Source of the DNA: Viridibacterium curvum
GTDB lineage: Bacteria; Pseudomonadota; Gammaproteobacteria; Burkholderiales; Rhodocyclaceae
Direction of reading: 5' to 3'
Assembly: GCF_039544165.1 (NCBI RefSeq)
Contig: NZ_BAABLD010000008.1
Span: 372,001-436,000 of the forward strand
Length of the DNA stretch: 64,000 nucleotides
Below, one piece after another: positions 48,603-57,433 of the stretch (within the stretch, counting starts at the first letter, position 1; every line of letters begins with the position of its first letter). The notes under the pieces are model-generated. The model saw only the letters and a list, made by a program, of their open reading frames with translations, did not search any database and was not told where the DNA came from. Both the position numbers and the translations under genes were made by a program.

Positions 48603-49085
48603 TCAAACCCCTGGCCGCCAGAACCCGGCATGCGCGACTGCCGCCTCTTCTTCCAGCAGCGGCCCGATCACTTCGATGTTGCGCTGGCCGCTCGCGAACA
48701 CCGTGCGACAAGGCAGGGACAGGGTCGGGTTCTCCGGGTCATTGCCGGTGATCGCCAGCAGTCCCGTCTCGGACATGCCATACACCACACGACCAATACC
48801 GCACCAGTAGATCGCCCCGGCGCACATCGCGCAGGGTTCGGCATTGCTGTAGAGCGTGCTGCGCGCCAGATCGTCGGGGCTCAGCAACGTTGCTGCGCGG
48901 GCCGCGGCGACACGCTCGGCGTGGCGCGTCGGGTTGCCCGGCGGGCGCGAATCATTGCCGCACTCGACCACCACACGGCCGTCCGGCCCCACCACCAGCG
49001 CAGCAAAGGGATGGTGACCCTCGTTGCGGCTTTGCTGCGCCAGCTCGAAGCTGCGGCGTAACCAATGAAAGTCGTTCTGCGTCAT
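48603..49085 (-). CDS. CDA-fold nucleoside/base deaminase (guanine-deaminase- or TadA-like)
   Basis: A 160-residue zinc deaminase with HAE at residues 55-57 (zinc ligand His55, catalytic Glu57) and PCAMCAGA near 84-91 (Cys85 and Cys88). It belongs to the cytidine/deoxycytidylate deaminase superfamily, as do TadA and Bacillus-type guanine deaminase. TadA itself acts on tRNA-Arg and is normally encoded elsewhere, so in this purine locus a free base or nucleoside substrate is more likely. It is the first minus-strand gene and is divergent from the BMP gene. Confidence 0.85.
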   Translation of the reverse strand: MTQNDFHWLRRSFELAQQSRNEGHHPFAALVVGPDGRVVVECGNDSRPPGNPTRHAERVAAARAATLLSPDDLARSTLYSNAEPCAMCAGAIYWCGIGRVVYGMSETGLLAITGNDPENPTLSLPCRTVFASGQRNIEVIGPLLEEEAAVAHAGFWRPGV

Positions 49086-49127
49086 GTCAAACCCCGCTCA
49101 GTACAGGTTTCCGATAGTGCCCTCATC

Positions 49128-49139
49128 CGGTGCGCACCG
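49128..49139. promoter_or_regulatory. Perfect 12-base palindrome in the divergent purine promoter region
   Basis: CGGTGCGCACCG lies about midway in the 156-base gap between the deaminase and BMP genes; a CATAAT -10-like hexamer follows at 49153-49158. It could be an operator for the purine genes, by position only. Confidence 0.4.
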
Positions 49140-49241
49140 CACCGATAACTCTCATAATCCAGCGCTGATGGAATCGCTCCCCATGCGGGACTACAGTGTC
49201 TCCGTCCGCCACCTACCGTCGGTCTTCACCTCAGGAGAACC

Positions 49242-50342
49242 ATGATGTCATTCCGCTCGTTCACGAAGGCGCCTGCGCTGCTGGCTGTCAGCCTGTTCGC
49301 CCTCGGCTCTTTGCTTACCACCTCGCTCGCCCATGCCGCAGACCCCGTCAAGGCCGCCTGGGTCTACATCGGCCCGACGGGCGACCACGGCTGGACCTAC
49401 GCGCATGACGTGGGCCGCAAGGCCGTTGATGCCAAGCAGGGCGCCAAGGTCAAAACCATGTTCGTCGAGAACGTGCCGGAAACAGCGGATGCCGAACGCG
49501 TCATCCGCGACCTCGCCGCCAAGGGCAACAAGGTCATCTTCGCCACCTCCTTCGGCTACATGAACGCCATGGAGAAGGTCGCCAAGGCCTTCCCCAAGAC
49601 CGTCTTCATGCATGCCACCGGCTACAAGACGAGCAAGAACCTCGGCATCTACGATGTGCGCACCTATGAAGGCGCCTACATGCTGGGCGTGGTCGCCGGC
49701 AAGATGACCAAGAGCGGCAAGCTCGGCGTGGTGGGCTCCTTCCCGATTCCCGAAGTGATCCGCAACATCGACGCCTTCACTATCGGCGCACGCAGCGTCA
49801 ACCCCAAGGCAACGACCAAGGTGATCTGGGTGAACACCTGGTTCGATCCGGGCAAGGAGCGTGAAGCCGCCCTGACCCTGATCTCGCAAGGCGCCGACGT
49901 GCTGATGCAGAACACCGACTCGCCGGCCATCGTGCAGGCAGCCGAGGAGAAGGGCGTGTATGCCTTCGGCTGGGACTCGGACATGAGCAAGTTCGGCGCG
50001 AAAGCCCACCTTGCTGCTTCGGTGCTCAACTGGGGCGTGATCTACAACCAGGAAATCGAGAAGATCATCGCCGGCACCTGGAAGTCCTCCGCCATCTGGT
50101 ACGGCGTCAAGGAAACCGCGGTCGACATCATGAATTTCGGCCCCTCGACCCCGGCTGACGTGAAGAAGCTCGCTGAAGAACGCCGCGATGCGATCAAGGC
50201 TGGCAAGCTGCACCCCTTCACCGGCCCGCTCAAGGACAATACGGGCAAGGAAATCGTCGCAGCCGGCAAGACGCCTACCGATGCCGATCTGGGCAAGTGG
50301 AACGTCTACGTGGAAGGTGTTGAAGGTACGATTCCCAAGTAA
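49242..50342 (+). CDS. BMP family ABC transporter substrate-binding protein
   Basis: A 366-residue periplasmic binding protein (Bmp/PnrA type) with a signal peptide (cleavage near residue 32, SLAHA-A). Family stretches are AWVYIGPTGDHGWTYAHDVGR near 39-59 and KVGVVGSFPIPEV-type sequence (here LGVVGSFPIPEVIRNIDAF). Such proteins bind nucleosides or purine bases. AGGAGAA at 49232-49238 gives a ribosome-binding site for ATG 49242 or 49245. The cognate permeases and ATPase are on the opposite strand at 39616-43304. Confidence 0.92.
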   Translation: MMSFRSFTKAPALLAVSLFALGSLLTTSLAHAADPVKAAWVYIGPTGDHGWTYAHDVGRKAVDAKQGAKVKTMFVENVPETADAERVIRDLAAKGNKVIFATSFGYMNAMEKVAKAFPKTVFMHATGYKTSKNLGIYDVRTYEGAYMLGVVAGKMTKSGKLGVVGSFPIPEVIRNIDAFTIGARSVNPKATTKVIWVNTWFDPGKEREAALTLISQGADVLMQNTDSPAIVQAAEEKGVYAFGWDSDMSKFGAKAHLAASVLNWGVIYNQEIEKIIAGTWKSSAIWYGVKETAVDIMNFGPSTPADVKKLAEERRDAIKAGKLHPFTGPLKDNTGKEIVAAGKTPTDADLGKWNVYVEGVEGTIPK

Positions 50343-50364
50343 GTACCTGCCGCAAACCCTACTT

Positions 50365-50435
50365 CGTCATTCCCGCGAAAGCGGGAATCCAGCGGCGTTC
50401 AACAGTCACTGGATTCCCGCCTTCGCGGGAATGAC
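50365..50435 (+). repeat. Paired cgtcattcccgcg palindrome between the BMP and adenine deaminase genes
   Basis: Arms CGTCATTCCCGCGAAAGCGG and GCCTTCGCGGGAATGAC at either end of about 71 bases, in the 113-base gap. Confidence 0.9.
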
Positions 50436-50455
50436 CGTTTCAGTGAGGATGAATC

Positions 50456-51463
50456 ATGAAACTGCTCGACCGCGTACTCAGCTGCCCCAAGGCCGAACTG
50501 CATCTGCACATCGAGGGCTCGCTGGAACCCGAACTGGCCTTCGCCCTCGCGCAGCGCAATCATGTCGACTTCCCCTTCAACAGCGTCGAGTCGCTGCGCG
50601 CGGCGTACAACTTCAGCAACCTGCAGTCCTTCCTCGATCTCTACTACGCCTGCGCCGACGTGCTGCGCACCGAGGAAGACTTCCACGACCTGATGCTGGC
50701 CTACCTGCGCCGGGCAGCCGCCGATGGCGTCGTGCATGCCGAAATCATGTTCGATCCGCAGACCCACACGGCGCGTGGCATCTCCATGGCAACCGTCATC
50801 AACGGTCTGCGCGCGGGCATCGCCACCGCGCGCGACGAATCGGGCATCAGTGTGCAGCTGATCCTCAGCTTCCTGCGCCACCTCAGCGAGGAAGATGCCT
50901 TCGCTACCCTGAAGCTCGCCGAGCCGCACCTCGCCCACGTTGCCGCCTTCGGCCTCGATTCTTCCGAGATGGGTCACCCGCCGTCCAAATTCGAGCGCGT
51001 CTTCAAGGCCTGCCGCGATCTGGGCAAGCCCGTCGTCGCCCACGCCGGCGAGGAAGGTCCGCCCGCCTACATCATCGAAGCGCTGGACCTGCTCCAGGTC
51101 AGCCGCATCGACCACGGCGTGCGCTGCGTTGAAGACAAGGCACTGGTGCAACGCCTCGCCGCAACGCAGAGGCCGCTGACGGTCTGCCCGCTGTCCAACG
51201 TGCGCCTCTGTGTGTTCAAGGAGATGGCGCGCCACACCCTGCCTGCCATGCTCGACGCCGGTCTCTGTGTGACACTCAACAGCGACGACCCGGCCTACTT
51301 CGGCGGTTATCTCGGCAACAACCTGCGCGCCGTGCAGGCCGCGTTCAACTTCGACGCGCCGACCTGGGCGCGCATCTTCCGCAACAGCTTCAACGCCAGC
51401 TTCATCAGTGCAGAACAGAAGGCGGAGTGGTGCGCGAAGGTGGATGCACACTTGCCGGGATGA
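50456..51463 (+). CDS. Adenine deaminase of the adenosine deaminase family
   Basis: A 335-residue TIM-barrel deaminase. Zinc and catalytic residues are His16 and His18 (HLHIEG), His196 and Glu199 or Glu200 (HAGEEG), His220 (IDHG) and Asp277-Asp278 (NSDDPAYFGG). The TVCPLSNVRLCVF motif near 242-254 matches the adenine (not adenosine) deaminase subgroup typified by Pseudomonas PA0148. It forms hypoxanthine, which XdhAB can oxidise. It follows the BMP gene, separated by a repeat pair. Confidence 0.88.
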   Translation: MKLLDRVLSCPKAELHLHIEGSLEPELAFALAQRNHVDFPFNSVESLRAAYNFSNLQSFLDLYYACADVLRTEEDFHDLMLAYLRRAAADGVVHAEIMFDPQTHTARGISMATVINGLRAGIATARDESGISVQLILSFLRHLSEEDAFATLKLAEPHLAHVAAFGLDSSEMGHPPSKFERVFKACRDLGKPVVAHAGEEGPPAYIIEALDLLQVSRIDHGVRCVEDKALVQRLAATQRPLTVCPLSNVRLCVFKEMARHTLPAMLDAGLCVTLNSDDPAYFGGYLGNNLRAVQAAFNFDAPTWARIFRNSFNASFISAEQKAEWCAKVDAHLPG

Positions 51464-51504
51464 CGAGGCTGGTCGGGCGATTCGCCATACATTTGCGAGG
51501 CCGT

Positions 51505-51520
51505 ACAGTTCCGGAACTGT
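51505..51520. promoter_or_regulatory. Perfect 16-base palindrome ACAGTTCCGGAACTGT
   Basis: It lies 42 bases after the adenine deaminase stop in the gene-poor segment. The symmetry and size suit a dimeric repressor operator, but no regulator is adjacent and the regulated gene is not evident. Confidence 0.4.
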
Positions 51521-51824
51521 CACCAAAATCTGCAATTTCGGCAAATCAATCAGTGGTTTGCGTGATCGTTCCGACAAAAGGAACCGATCAATTCTGCAAA
51601 GCCACCTCTCGTCAAATGCCGTCAGAAAGAACGCTGTTTTGCGTTGACCGCCGCCCTACGGAAAACCAGAATGCGCCCCGGGTCAGACAGGCTGCAGTGC
51701 CCACCGCACAGAGCCCGACCCTTGGCGGTGACCAGATCAAATCCACAAGCCCACATCAGAGGGGAATAGAGGAGACAGCAGCAGCACCGAGCTGGTTCGC
51801 TCGCCACACACGCTGGGAGACGAA

Positions 51825-51847
51825 CCAGGCCGCTTCATGCGGCCTGG
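51825..51847. other. Hairpin CCAGGCCGC-TTCAT-GCGGCCTGG
   Basis: A perfect 9-base stem with a 5-base loop. No T-run follows on either strand, so a rho-independent terminator is not supported; it may be a structured leader or a remnant element. Confidence 0.35.
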
Positions 51848-51957
51848 CACGTTGCGCGCTGGCTCGCTGCATAGCCATATTCCGTAGCAATGCACGCACC
51901 ACGGGTGCGCCGGCCTTATTGATGCCTGGCTTGTTGACTCCCTCCATGCTGCACCCC

Positions 51958-52380
51958 ATGAACGCTCTCCGTCATCGCCTGTTTGTGCTGCTTGTTTCGC
52001 TACTCGGCTGCCTGCTCACAGTGAGCGTCGTCGCTGCAGAATCAGCCCCGCGAACCTGGGTCCGCACCGGCAGCAATGCCGATCACAGCGCCGTCCTCAC
52101 CCTTCACCAGCGCACCGCCGATCAGGCCACGCTATCGCTTGAAGTCATCTCGCGTAGCGGCTCCACCACCGCACGTACAGGTACCCTGGACAAGGTCTTC
52201 GTCCCCATCGTCAATGGCGTTGCGCTCTATCGCGAGGCAGGCACCTCGCCCGAGGCCTGCAGCATCGTGTTCGACTTCGCGGCGTCTGCAGTGCAGGTGA
52301 CGCAATTCGGCGATTGCGAACTGTTTGGCGTAGGCGTCAATAGCTCGGGGCGTTACGTATCCCGCGCAAGGCCTCGTTGA
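51958..52380 (+). CDS. Small exported protein, unknown function
   Basis: A 140-residue protein from ATG 51958 (ATG 51946 is an in-frame alternative adding 4 residues). The signal peptide is MNALRHRLFVLLVSLLGCLL with cleavage near VVAAES. The mature part is about 112 residues, beta-rich in appearance, with Cys near 101 and 120 that could form a disulfide. No family recognised. It stands between the gene-poor segment and the tannase gene. Confidence 0.6.
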   Translation: MNALRHRLFVLLVSLLGCLLTVSVVAAESAPRTWVRTGSNADHSAVLTLHQRTADQATLSLEVISRSGSTTARTGTLDKVFVPIVNGVALYREAGTSPEACSIVFDFAASAVQVTQFGDCELFGVGVNSSGRYVSRARPR

Positions 52381-52510
52381 ACCCGCACTGGCGATCAGCT
52401 CAGCCGGTGTAAATATTCTTAAGGATCTGTTTCTCCAGCCACTGCGGCCAAACGGTTGCCTGCTGTGACTGCTAGCATCGGTCTTTCCACTGCCTGAACA
52501 AGTTGCACTC

Positions 52511-54250
52511 ATGCACTTCCTGCGTACCTTCCTGTTTCACGCCCTCGTCGCAATTGCCGCCAGCTCCGTCCCCCTCAGCGCAGCCTCGGCGGCCGATAAC
52601 CTGGCGGTGGTCACCGCCCGCGTGCCCTGCGCCACACTGCTGGCGACAGCGATCGAAGACATCGGCGGCAGCGGCAGTCGCATCACCCGCGCCAGCGAAG
52701 CGGCAGATCGCCAGGGCATCACCAGCTGCATCGTGGAGGGCACGCTCGCGCCCAGCATCGGCTTCCGCATCGCGCTGCCGACCCGCACCTGGACGCAGCG
52801 CTATCTGCAGATCGGCTGCGGCGGCCTGTGCGGCAACATTGCAGGCATGGTCGGTGCCGCAGATGGCTGTGTGCCGCTCAATGCGGGGGGCTTTGTGCAG
52901 GGTGCGACCGACATGGGGCACCAGGGCATGAGCGGCGACTTCGGACGCGACGCGCAGAAGCGGATCGACTTTGCCTACCGCGCACAGCACCTCACGGCCG
53001 TGCTGGCCAGGAAACTGATCCGTGCCTACTACGGTCAGCCGCAAGCCTATGCCTACTTCACCGGCTGTTCGGATGGCGGACGTGAAGCCCTGATCGCAGC
53101 GCAGCGCTACCCGGAGGATTTCGACGGCATCATCGCCGGTGCGGCGGCCATGAGCTTCACAACCCAGAACGGGCTCTACCACGCCTGGCAAGCGCGCAGT
53201 AACACGGGGCCGGATGGCAAGGCCATCCTGGTGGCATCCCGCCTGCCCCTGCTGCACAAGGCCGTGCTTGATCAGTGTGATGCGCTGGACGGTCAGAAAG
53301 ACGGGCTCATCAGCGAGCCACGCAACTGTCACTTCGACCCGGCGAGCATCCAGTGTGCAGCGGGTCAGACTGACACCAGCGCTTGCCTGAGCGCGCAAGA
53401 GGCCGATGCGGTGCGCAAGTTCTACGCCGGGCCGATTGATGCCGAGACAGGTGTGAAACTGACCCTCGGCGGGCCGCTGCCCGGCTCCGAACTCAACTGG
53501 GCCGGCGTCTTTGTGCCGATGAGTGCTGATCAGTCCTTTGCCAGCACGATGATCGCCGAGAGCGCCATGCCCGTGCTGTATGACAATAGCCTTCCGCAGA
53601 TCGCCAAGGTGGCCGACGTGCGTTTCAACGCCGACACCTTCAAGCGTCTGGCCGGCGTGCATGCCCTGTATGACGCGACCAACCCCGACCTGTCGCGCTT
53701 CGTACAGGCCGGCCGCAAGCTGATCCTCTGGCACGGCCTCGGGGACCCGCACATCTCGCCGCTGACGACCATCGCCTACCACGAGGCACTGCAACAGCGT
53801 TTCGGCGATGCGGCCTTACAAAGCTTCGAGCGCCTCTACCTGCTGCCCGGCGTCGCCCACTGCTCCGGTGGTGAAGGACCGAGCCAGATCGATCTGCTGA
53901 CGCCGATGCTCGAGTGGGTCGAGCAAGGCAAGGCCCCCGGCGCCATCATCGCCAGCCAGGCGGACCCGGCAAAAGCCAACAGCTTCGGGCAGCCCGGCAG
54001 CCCGACGGGTAGCGGTCCGGATGCGGGTCCTCCACGCGGCATGAATCCGCCACCTGCCATGGCGGCAGTGTCAGGCGTCAAATCGCCGGTGCAGTCGCGA
54101 CCTGTCTTTCCCTACCCCCAGCTCCCGCGCTACAGCGGCAAGGGCGATGCGAACCAGGCCAGCAGCCAGATTGCAGGGCCTGCGCAGTACCTCGGCAGCA
54201 CGCCCGCGTGGATCGGCAGCAACTACTTCACGCCAGACAGCTATCGCTGA
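52511..54250 (+). CDS. Exported tannase/feruloyl esterase family protein
   Basis: A 579-residue alpha/beta hydrolase of the tannase family with a signal peptide (residues 1-28). The nucleophile motif GCSDGG is at 185-190 (Ser187, with Cys186) and the partner His-Cys is at His450-Cys451 (VAHCSGG), giving the CS-D-HC pattern in which a disulfide joins the active-site neighbours. The last 100 or so residues are Pro/Gly-rich. It hydrolyses plant-type phenolic esters or similar; the substrate is not known. It has no obvious partners nearby. Confidence 0.88.
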   Translation: MHFLRTFLFHALVAIAASSVPLSAASAADNLAVVTARVPCATLLATAIEDIGGSGSRITRASEAADRQGITSCIVEGTLAPSIGFRIALPTRTWTQRYLQIGCGGLCGNIAGMVGAADGCVPLNAGGFVQGATDMGHQGMSGDFGRDAQKRIDFAYRAQHLTAVLARKLIRAYYGQPQAYAYFTGCSDGGREALIAAQRYPEDFDGIIAGAAAMSFTTQNGLYHAWQARSNTGPDGKAILVASRLPLLHKAVLDQCDALDGQKDGLISEPRNCHFDPASIQCAAGQTDTSACLSAQEADAVRKFYAGPIDAETGVKLTLGGPLPGSELNWAGVFVPMSADQSFASTMIAESAMPVLYDNSLPQIAKVADVRFNADTFKRLAGVHALYDATNPDLSRFVQAGRKLILWHGLGDPHISPLTTIAYHEALQQRFGDAALQSFERLYLLPGVAHCSGGEGPSQIDLLTPMLEWVEQGKAPGAIIASQADPAKANSFGQPGSPTGSGPDAGPPRGMNPPPAMAAVSGVKSPVQSRPVFPYPQLPRYSGKGDANQASSQIAGPAQYLGSTPAWIGSNYFTPDSYR

Positions 54251-54277
54251 GACCGCAGGCAGCGCGTGCAGGGCGTC

Positions 54278-55186
54278 TCAGTCCACCGCAAACCAGTCCT
54301 GACTCGCCAGCTCGTCGAGCAGCCAGCGCGCGCCCATGCCCAGGGGGCGCTTGCGGTTGTAGACTGCGAACAGGCCTATCCCGCCGGGTAGCACGCCCGG
54401 ATCGTCAATCGGCAAACGGACCAGGCGGCCACTGGCCAGATGCGGCGCGACCAGGTGGTCGGGCATGGTGCCCCAGCCGAAGCCTGCCAGCAGGAATTCC
54501 AGCCGGCGGGCGATATCGACGAAGCGCCACACCCGCGAGCTGACCACGGCAAAGCTGGGGCCCGACTTCTGCTGCGGATCGGTGAGGATCAGCTGCACGT
54601 GCTCGGCAAGAATATCCCGAGTGAGTACCCTCTTCTCCGCCGCCAGCGAATGACCGGGCGCCACGACCGGCACCAGGTTCACCTCGGTCAGCGGCGAGGC
54701 CTGCAGATCCTGCGCCGAGGCGGGAAACAGCGCGCATACGCCCAGCGTCGCCGACCCATCGCGGACACGACGCTCCGCAGCGCCAATCCCCTCGGTGAAC
54801 AGCGTCACCGTCAGATTGGGGTACGTCGCCTGCAGCCGCGCCAGACTGCGGATGACCGGCGGCGTGGGCGCGAAGCTGTCCAGCGCAATCGACAGTTCCG
54901 GCTCCATGCCCGAAGCCATGGAGCGCGCGGACAGTTCGAATACCTCCGCCTGCCGCAAGACCTGGCGCGCCTGCGCCACCAGCATCCGGCCAGCCTCGGT
55001 AAAGCGCGGGGTGCGGGCGCTGCGGTCGAAGATCTGCACGCCCTGGCTCTCCTCCAGCCCCTGGATGGAATGGCTGATTGCCGATTGCACGCGCCGCAGC
55101 TTGCGACCGGCGGCCGAAAAGCTCCCCGTCTCCTCGATGGCAATCAGCACACGCAGCTGGTCCAGCGTCAGGGCACCGATCATCAA
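54278..55186 (-). CDS. LysR-family transcriptional regulator
   Basis: A 302-residue regulator with the N-terminal winged helix (LDQLRVLIAIEETGSFSAAGRKL near residues 8-30, then RVQSAISHSIQGLE) and the periplasmic-binding-like effector domain. It starts at 55186 (MMIG; the second Met is also possible). It is divergent from the NmrA-like oxidoreductase gene and probably controls it and itself through the operator at 55191-55234. Confidence 0.93.
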   Translation of the reverse strand: MMIGALTLDQLRVLIAIEETGSFSAAGRKLRRVQSAISHSIQGLEESQGVQIFDRSARTPRFTEAGRMLVAQARQVLRQAEVFELSARSMASGMEPELSIALDSFAPTPPVIRSLARLQATYPNLTVTLFTEGIGAAERRVRDGSATLGVCALFPASAQDLQASPLTEVNLVPVVAPGHSLAAEKRVLTRDILAEHVQLILTDPQQKSGPSFAVVSSRVWRFVDIARRLEFLLAGFGWGTMPDHLVAPHLASGRLVRLPIDDPGVLPGGIGLFAVYNRKRPLGMGARWLLDELASQDWFAVD

Positions 55187-55190
55187 GCAT

Positions 55191-55234
55191 CTCCGGAATT
55201 GATGGATTCAATCTAAATTTTATCGCTTCCGGAG
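55191..55234. promoter_or_regulatory. LysR-type operator between the divergent pair
   Basis: A perfect T-N11-A box ATTGA-N5-TCAAT at 55198-55212 lies inside an 8-base inverted repeat CTCCGGAA (55191-55198) / TTCCGGAG (55227-55234), 5-48 bases upstream of the lysR start. Confidence 0.6.
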
Positions 55235-55342
55235 ATAACTCGCAGCCTCTACGCTTCGCTTCATGAATTGCGACCCGCATTCACGCGCTGCGGCCCGCCA
55301 AGGCCTCACAGCACGCCCCCATACCTTCAATGGAGAACAGCA

Positions 55343-56239
55343 ATGACCACCTACCTCATCACCGGCGCCTCCGGCAAACTCGGCCAGGCCGTCCTGCACC
55401 ACCTGCTCGACACCCTGCGCATCGCCCCCGGACAAATCATCGCCACCAGCCGCAAGCCCGAATCCCTGCGTGCCGTTGCCGAACGCGGCGTGACCGTGCG
55501 CACGGCCGATTTCGATGACGCCGCCAGCCTGCCCGCCGCCTTCGCCGGCGCCCAACGTGTACTGCTCATCAGCACTGACTCGCTCGAACGCCCGGGCCGT
55601 CGCCAGGAGCAACACGAACGCGCCATCGCCGCAGCCGAAAAAGCCGGCGTCCAGCACCTCATCTACACGTCGGCCCCCAAACCCGGCGACAACTCGCCCC
55701 TGCTGATTGCTGCCGACCACGCCGGCACCGAACAGGCCATCGCCCGCAGCAGCATCCCGGGCTGGACCATCCTGCGCAACCACTGGTACTTCGAGAACTT
55801 CCTGTTCACCCTGCCGGGTGTCTTCGCACAAGGCGGCAAGTGGTTCTCTGCCGCAGGCGACGGCAAGCTCGCCAACATCTCGCGTGACGACCTCGCCTAC
55901 GCCGCCGCCGTCGCCCTCGTGTCGACCGAATCCGGGCGCAACACCTACACGCTCAGCGGCAGCGAAGCCCACACCACGGCCGAGCAGGCCGCCATCCTCT
56001 CGGCAGCCCTCGACAAGCCGATCGCGGTCATCCCGGTCCCGGTCGAAGGCATCGTCCAGGGCATGGTGGGCGCCGGCTTCCCCGAACCCCTCGCCCGCGC
56101 CCTCGCCTCGTTCGACACCAACACGGCAGCCGGCCGCGTTGCCGAAGTCACCGGCGACTACCAGCGCCTCACCGGCAAGGCACCGCAGCGCTTCGCCGAC
56201 TGGGTGCAAGCCAACAAGGCCCTGCTGAGCGGCAACTGA
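55343..56239 (+). CDS. NmrA/QorB-like NAD(P)-binding quinone oxidoreductase
   Basis: A 298-residue atypical SDR starting MTTYLITGASGKLG at 55343, with GGAGAA at 55332-55337. The Rossmann motif is GASGKLG at residues 8-14 and no YxxxK pair is obvious, as in NmrA/QorB-type proteins. RNHWYFENF is typical of this group. It probably reduces quinones or senses NADPH. It is controlled by the adjacent LysR gene. A terminator follows at 56305-56334. Confidence 0.85.
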   Translation: MTTYLITGASGKLGQAVLHHLLDTLRIAPGQIIATSRKPESLRAVAERGVTVRTADFDDAASLPAAFAGAQRVLLISTDSLERPGRRQEQHERAIAAAEKAGVQHLIYTSAPKPGDNSPLLIAADHAGTEQAIARSSIPGWTILRNHWYFENFLFTLPGVFAQGGKWFSAAGDGKLANISRDDLAYAAAVALVSTESGRNTYTLSGSEAHTTAEQAAILSAALDKPIAVIPVPVEGIVQGMVGAGFPEPLARALASFDTNTAAGRVAEVTGDYQRLTGKAPQRFADWVQANKALLSGN

Positions 56240-56304
56240 TTGCTGCACCAGCCAGGCCTTGCGTTCCAGGCGAATGGCAAGACCTGCAGCGGCAAGCGCC
56301 AGAA

Positions 56305-56334
56305 GACAAAGCCCCCGGCAACGGGGGCTTTGTC
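56305..56334. terminator. Rho-independent terminator, usable in both directions
   Basis: A 13-base perfect stem (56305-56317 with 56322-56334) around loop GCAA, core GCCCCCG / CGGGGGC. It ends the oxidoreductase transcript and could also end the converging reductase transcript. Confidence 0.85.
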
Positions 56335-56443
56335 GTTCTGGCTTCAGCACGGGTTATTCGGAGCCGGCGTCAACGCAAGGTGCAGCTCCCTGCGCGAGCG
56401 GATGCAATGACTCACCGCTCGGCATCGCGCGCTCACACGCGAC

Positions 56444-57433
56444 CTATCGGTCCAGCACCAGTCTTGTCCCCACACACCGCGACACACATGGCAGCATGAT
56501 CCTGCCGCTCGCACGCTCGGCATCGCTCAGATAGCCATCGTGATGCTCAGGCGCGCCTTCCAGCACGTCACTGAGACAGGCACCGCAGACACCTTGCTCG
56601 CAACTGGTCGGGATGTCGACGCCACAGGCGCGGGCGACTTCGATGATGGGGGTGCCGGCGGGGACTTCGGCTTCGATGCCGCTGCGGGCGAAGACGATGC
56701 GGAATTCGCCTTTGTTGCTGCCACCACTCCCCGCTTCGTTGGCGCTGGCGGGCTGTGGTTCTGCACCGAAGCGTTCGCTGCGCAACTGGGTGAGGGGTAT
56801 GCCCGCGGCGGTGAGGGCGGCCTCGACGGCGGCCATGAAGGCGGCGGGGCCGCAGGTGTAGAAAGTGGTTCGCGAATCGCTGGCGTGGGGCTGGACGATG
56901 GCGGCGAGGGCGCTGGCGGTCTGGTTGGCGTCGAGTCCGGCGTGTAGCTTGATTTGATCACCGAGACGGTCAACAAAGGCCGCGTGGGCTGCGCTGCGCA
57001 CGAAGTAGTGCAGCTCGCAGGCAGCGACGCCGCGCAGTGCATTGAACATCGCATACAGCGGCGTGATGCCGATGCCACCAGCGATGAGCACGTGGCGCTG
57101 GGCGGCGGGGTCGAGCTCGAAGAGGTTGCGCGGCGCACTGATCTCTACGCTGTCGCCGACCTGCAGGGCGTGCATGGCGCGCGAGCCGCCGCGTGAGGCG
57201 GGTTCGCGTTTGACGGCGATGCGGTAGCAACCGGCTTCGCCGACGTGGTTGCACAGCGAGTAGGCGCGCTGCAGGGTCTTGCCGGGGCCGCCGGGCAGGG
57301 CGACCTGCACGTGGGCGCCGGGCTGCCATGCGGGCAGCGGCGTGCCGTCGCTGCTCACCAGTTCGAAGCTGCGGATGTCGTCGGCTTCGATGCGGATGCT
57401 GCGTATCGTTGCCCTGATCATCGTTTGCGTCAT
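56444..57433 (-). CDS. PDR/VanB-type reductase for Rieske oxygenases
   Basis: A 329-residue reductase in the phthalate-dioxygenase-reductase order: flavin domain (RAYSL at residues 56-60), NAD-binding domain (AGGIGITPLYAMF near 118-130, CGPAAFM near 194-200), then a C-terminal plant-type [2Fe-2S] domain with Cys278, Cys283, Cys286 and Cys316. It passes electrons from NAD(P)H to a Rieske oxygenase. It is the last gene of the cluster and overlaps the amidohydrolase by 4 bases. It would serve the three oxygenases at 60728-64000. Confidence 0.92.
   Translation of the reverse strand: MTQTMIRATIRSIRIEADDIRSFELVSSDGTPLPAWQPGAHVQVALPGGPGKTLQRAYSLCNHVGEAGCYRIAVKREPASRGGSRAMHALQVGDSVEISAPRNLFELDPAAQRHVLIAGGIGITPLYAMFNALRGVAACELHYFVRSAAHAAFVDRLGDQIKLHAGLDANQTASALAAIVQPHASDSRTTFYTCGPAAFMAAVEAALTAAGIPLTQLRSERFGAEPQPASANEAGSGGSNKGEFRIVFARSGIEAEVPAGTPIIEVARACGVDIPTSCEQGVCGACLSDVLEGAPEHHDGYLSDAERASGRIMLPCVSRCVGTRLVLDR

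Larger units (their letters stand above)
51464..51957. other. Gene-poor 494-base segment with palindromes
   Basis: No convincing gene was found on either strand. It is noticeably less GC-rich than its neighbours in the first half. It holds a perfect 16-base palindrome (51505-51520), a hairpin-forming GATCGTTCC...GGAACCGATC near 51562-51588 and a 9-base stem hairpin (51825-51847). Confidence 0.6.

Noticed and set aside
51825..51847. Terminator or tRNA-like element
   Set aside because: There is no T-run on either strand and no tRNA arm pattern around it.
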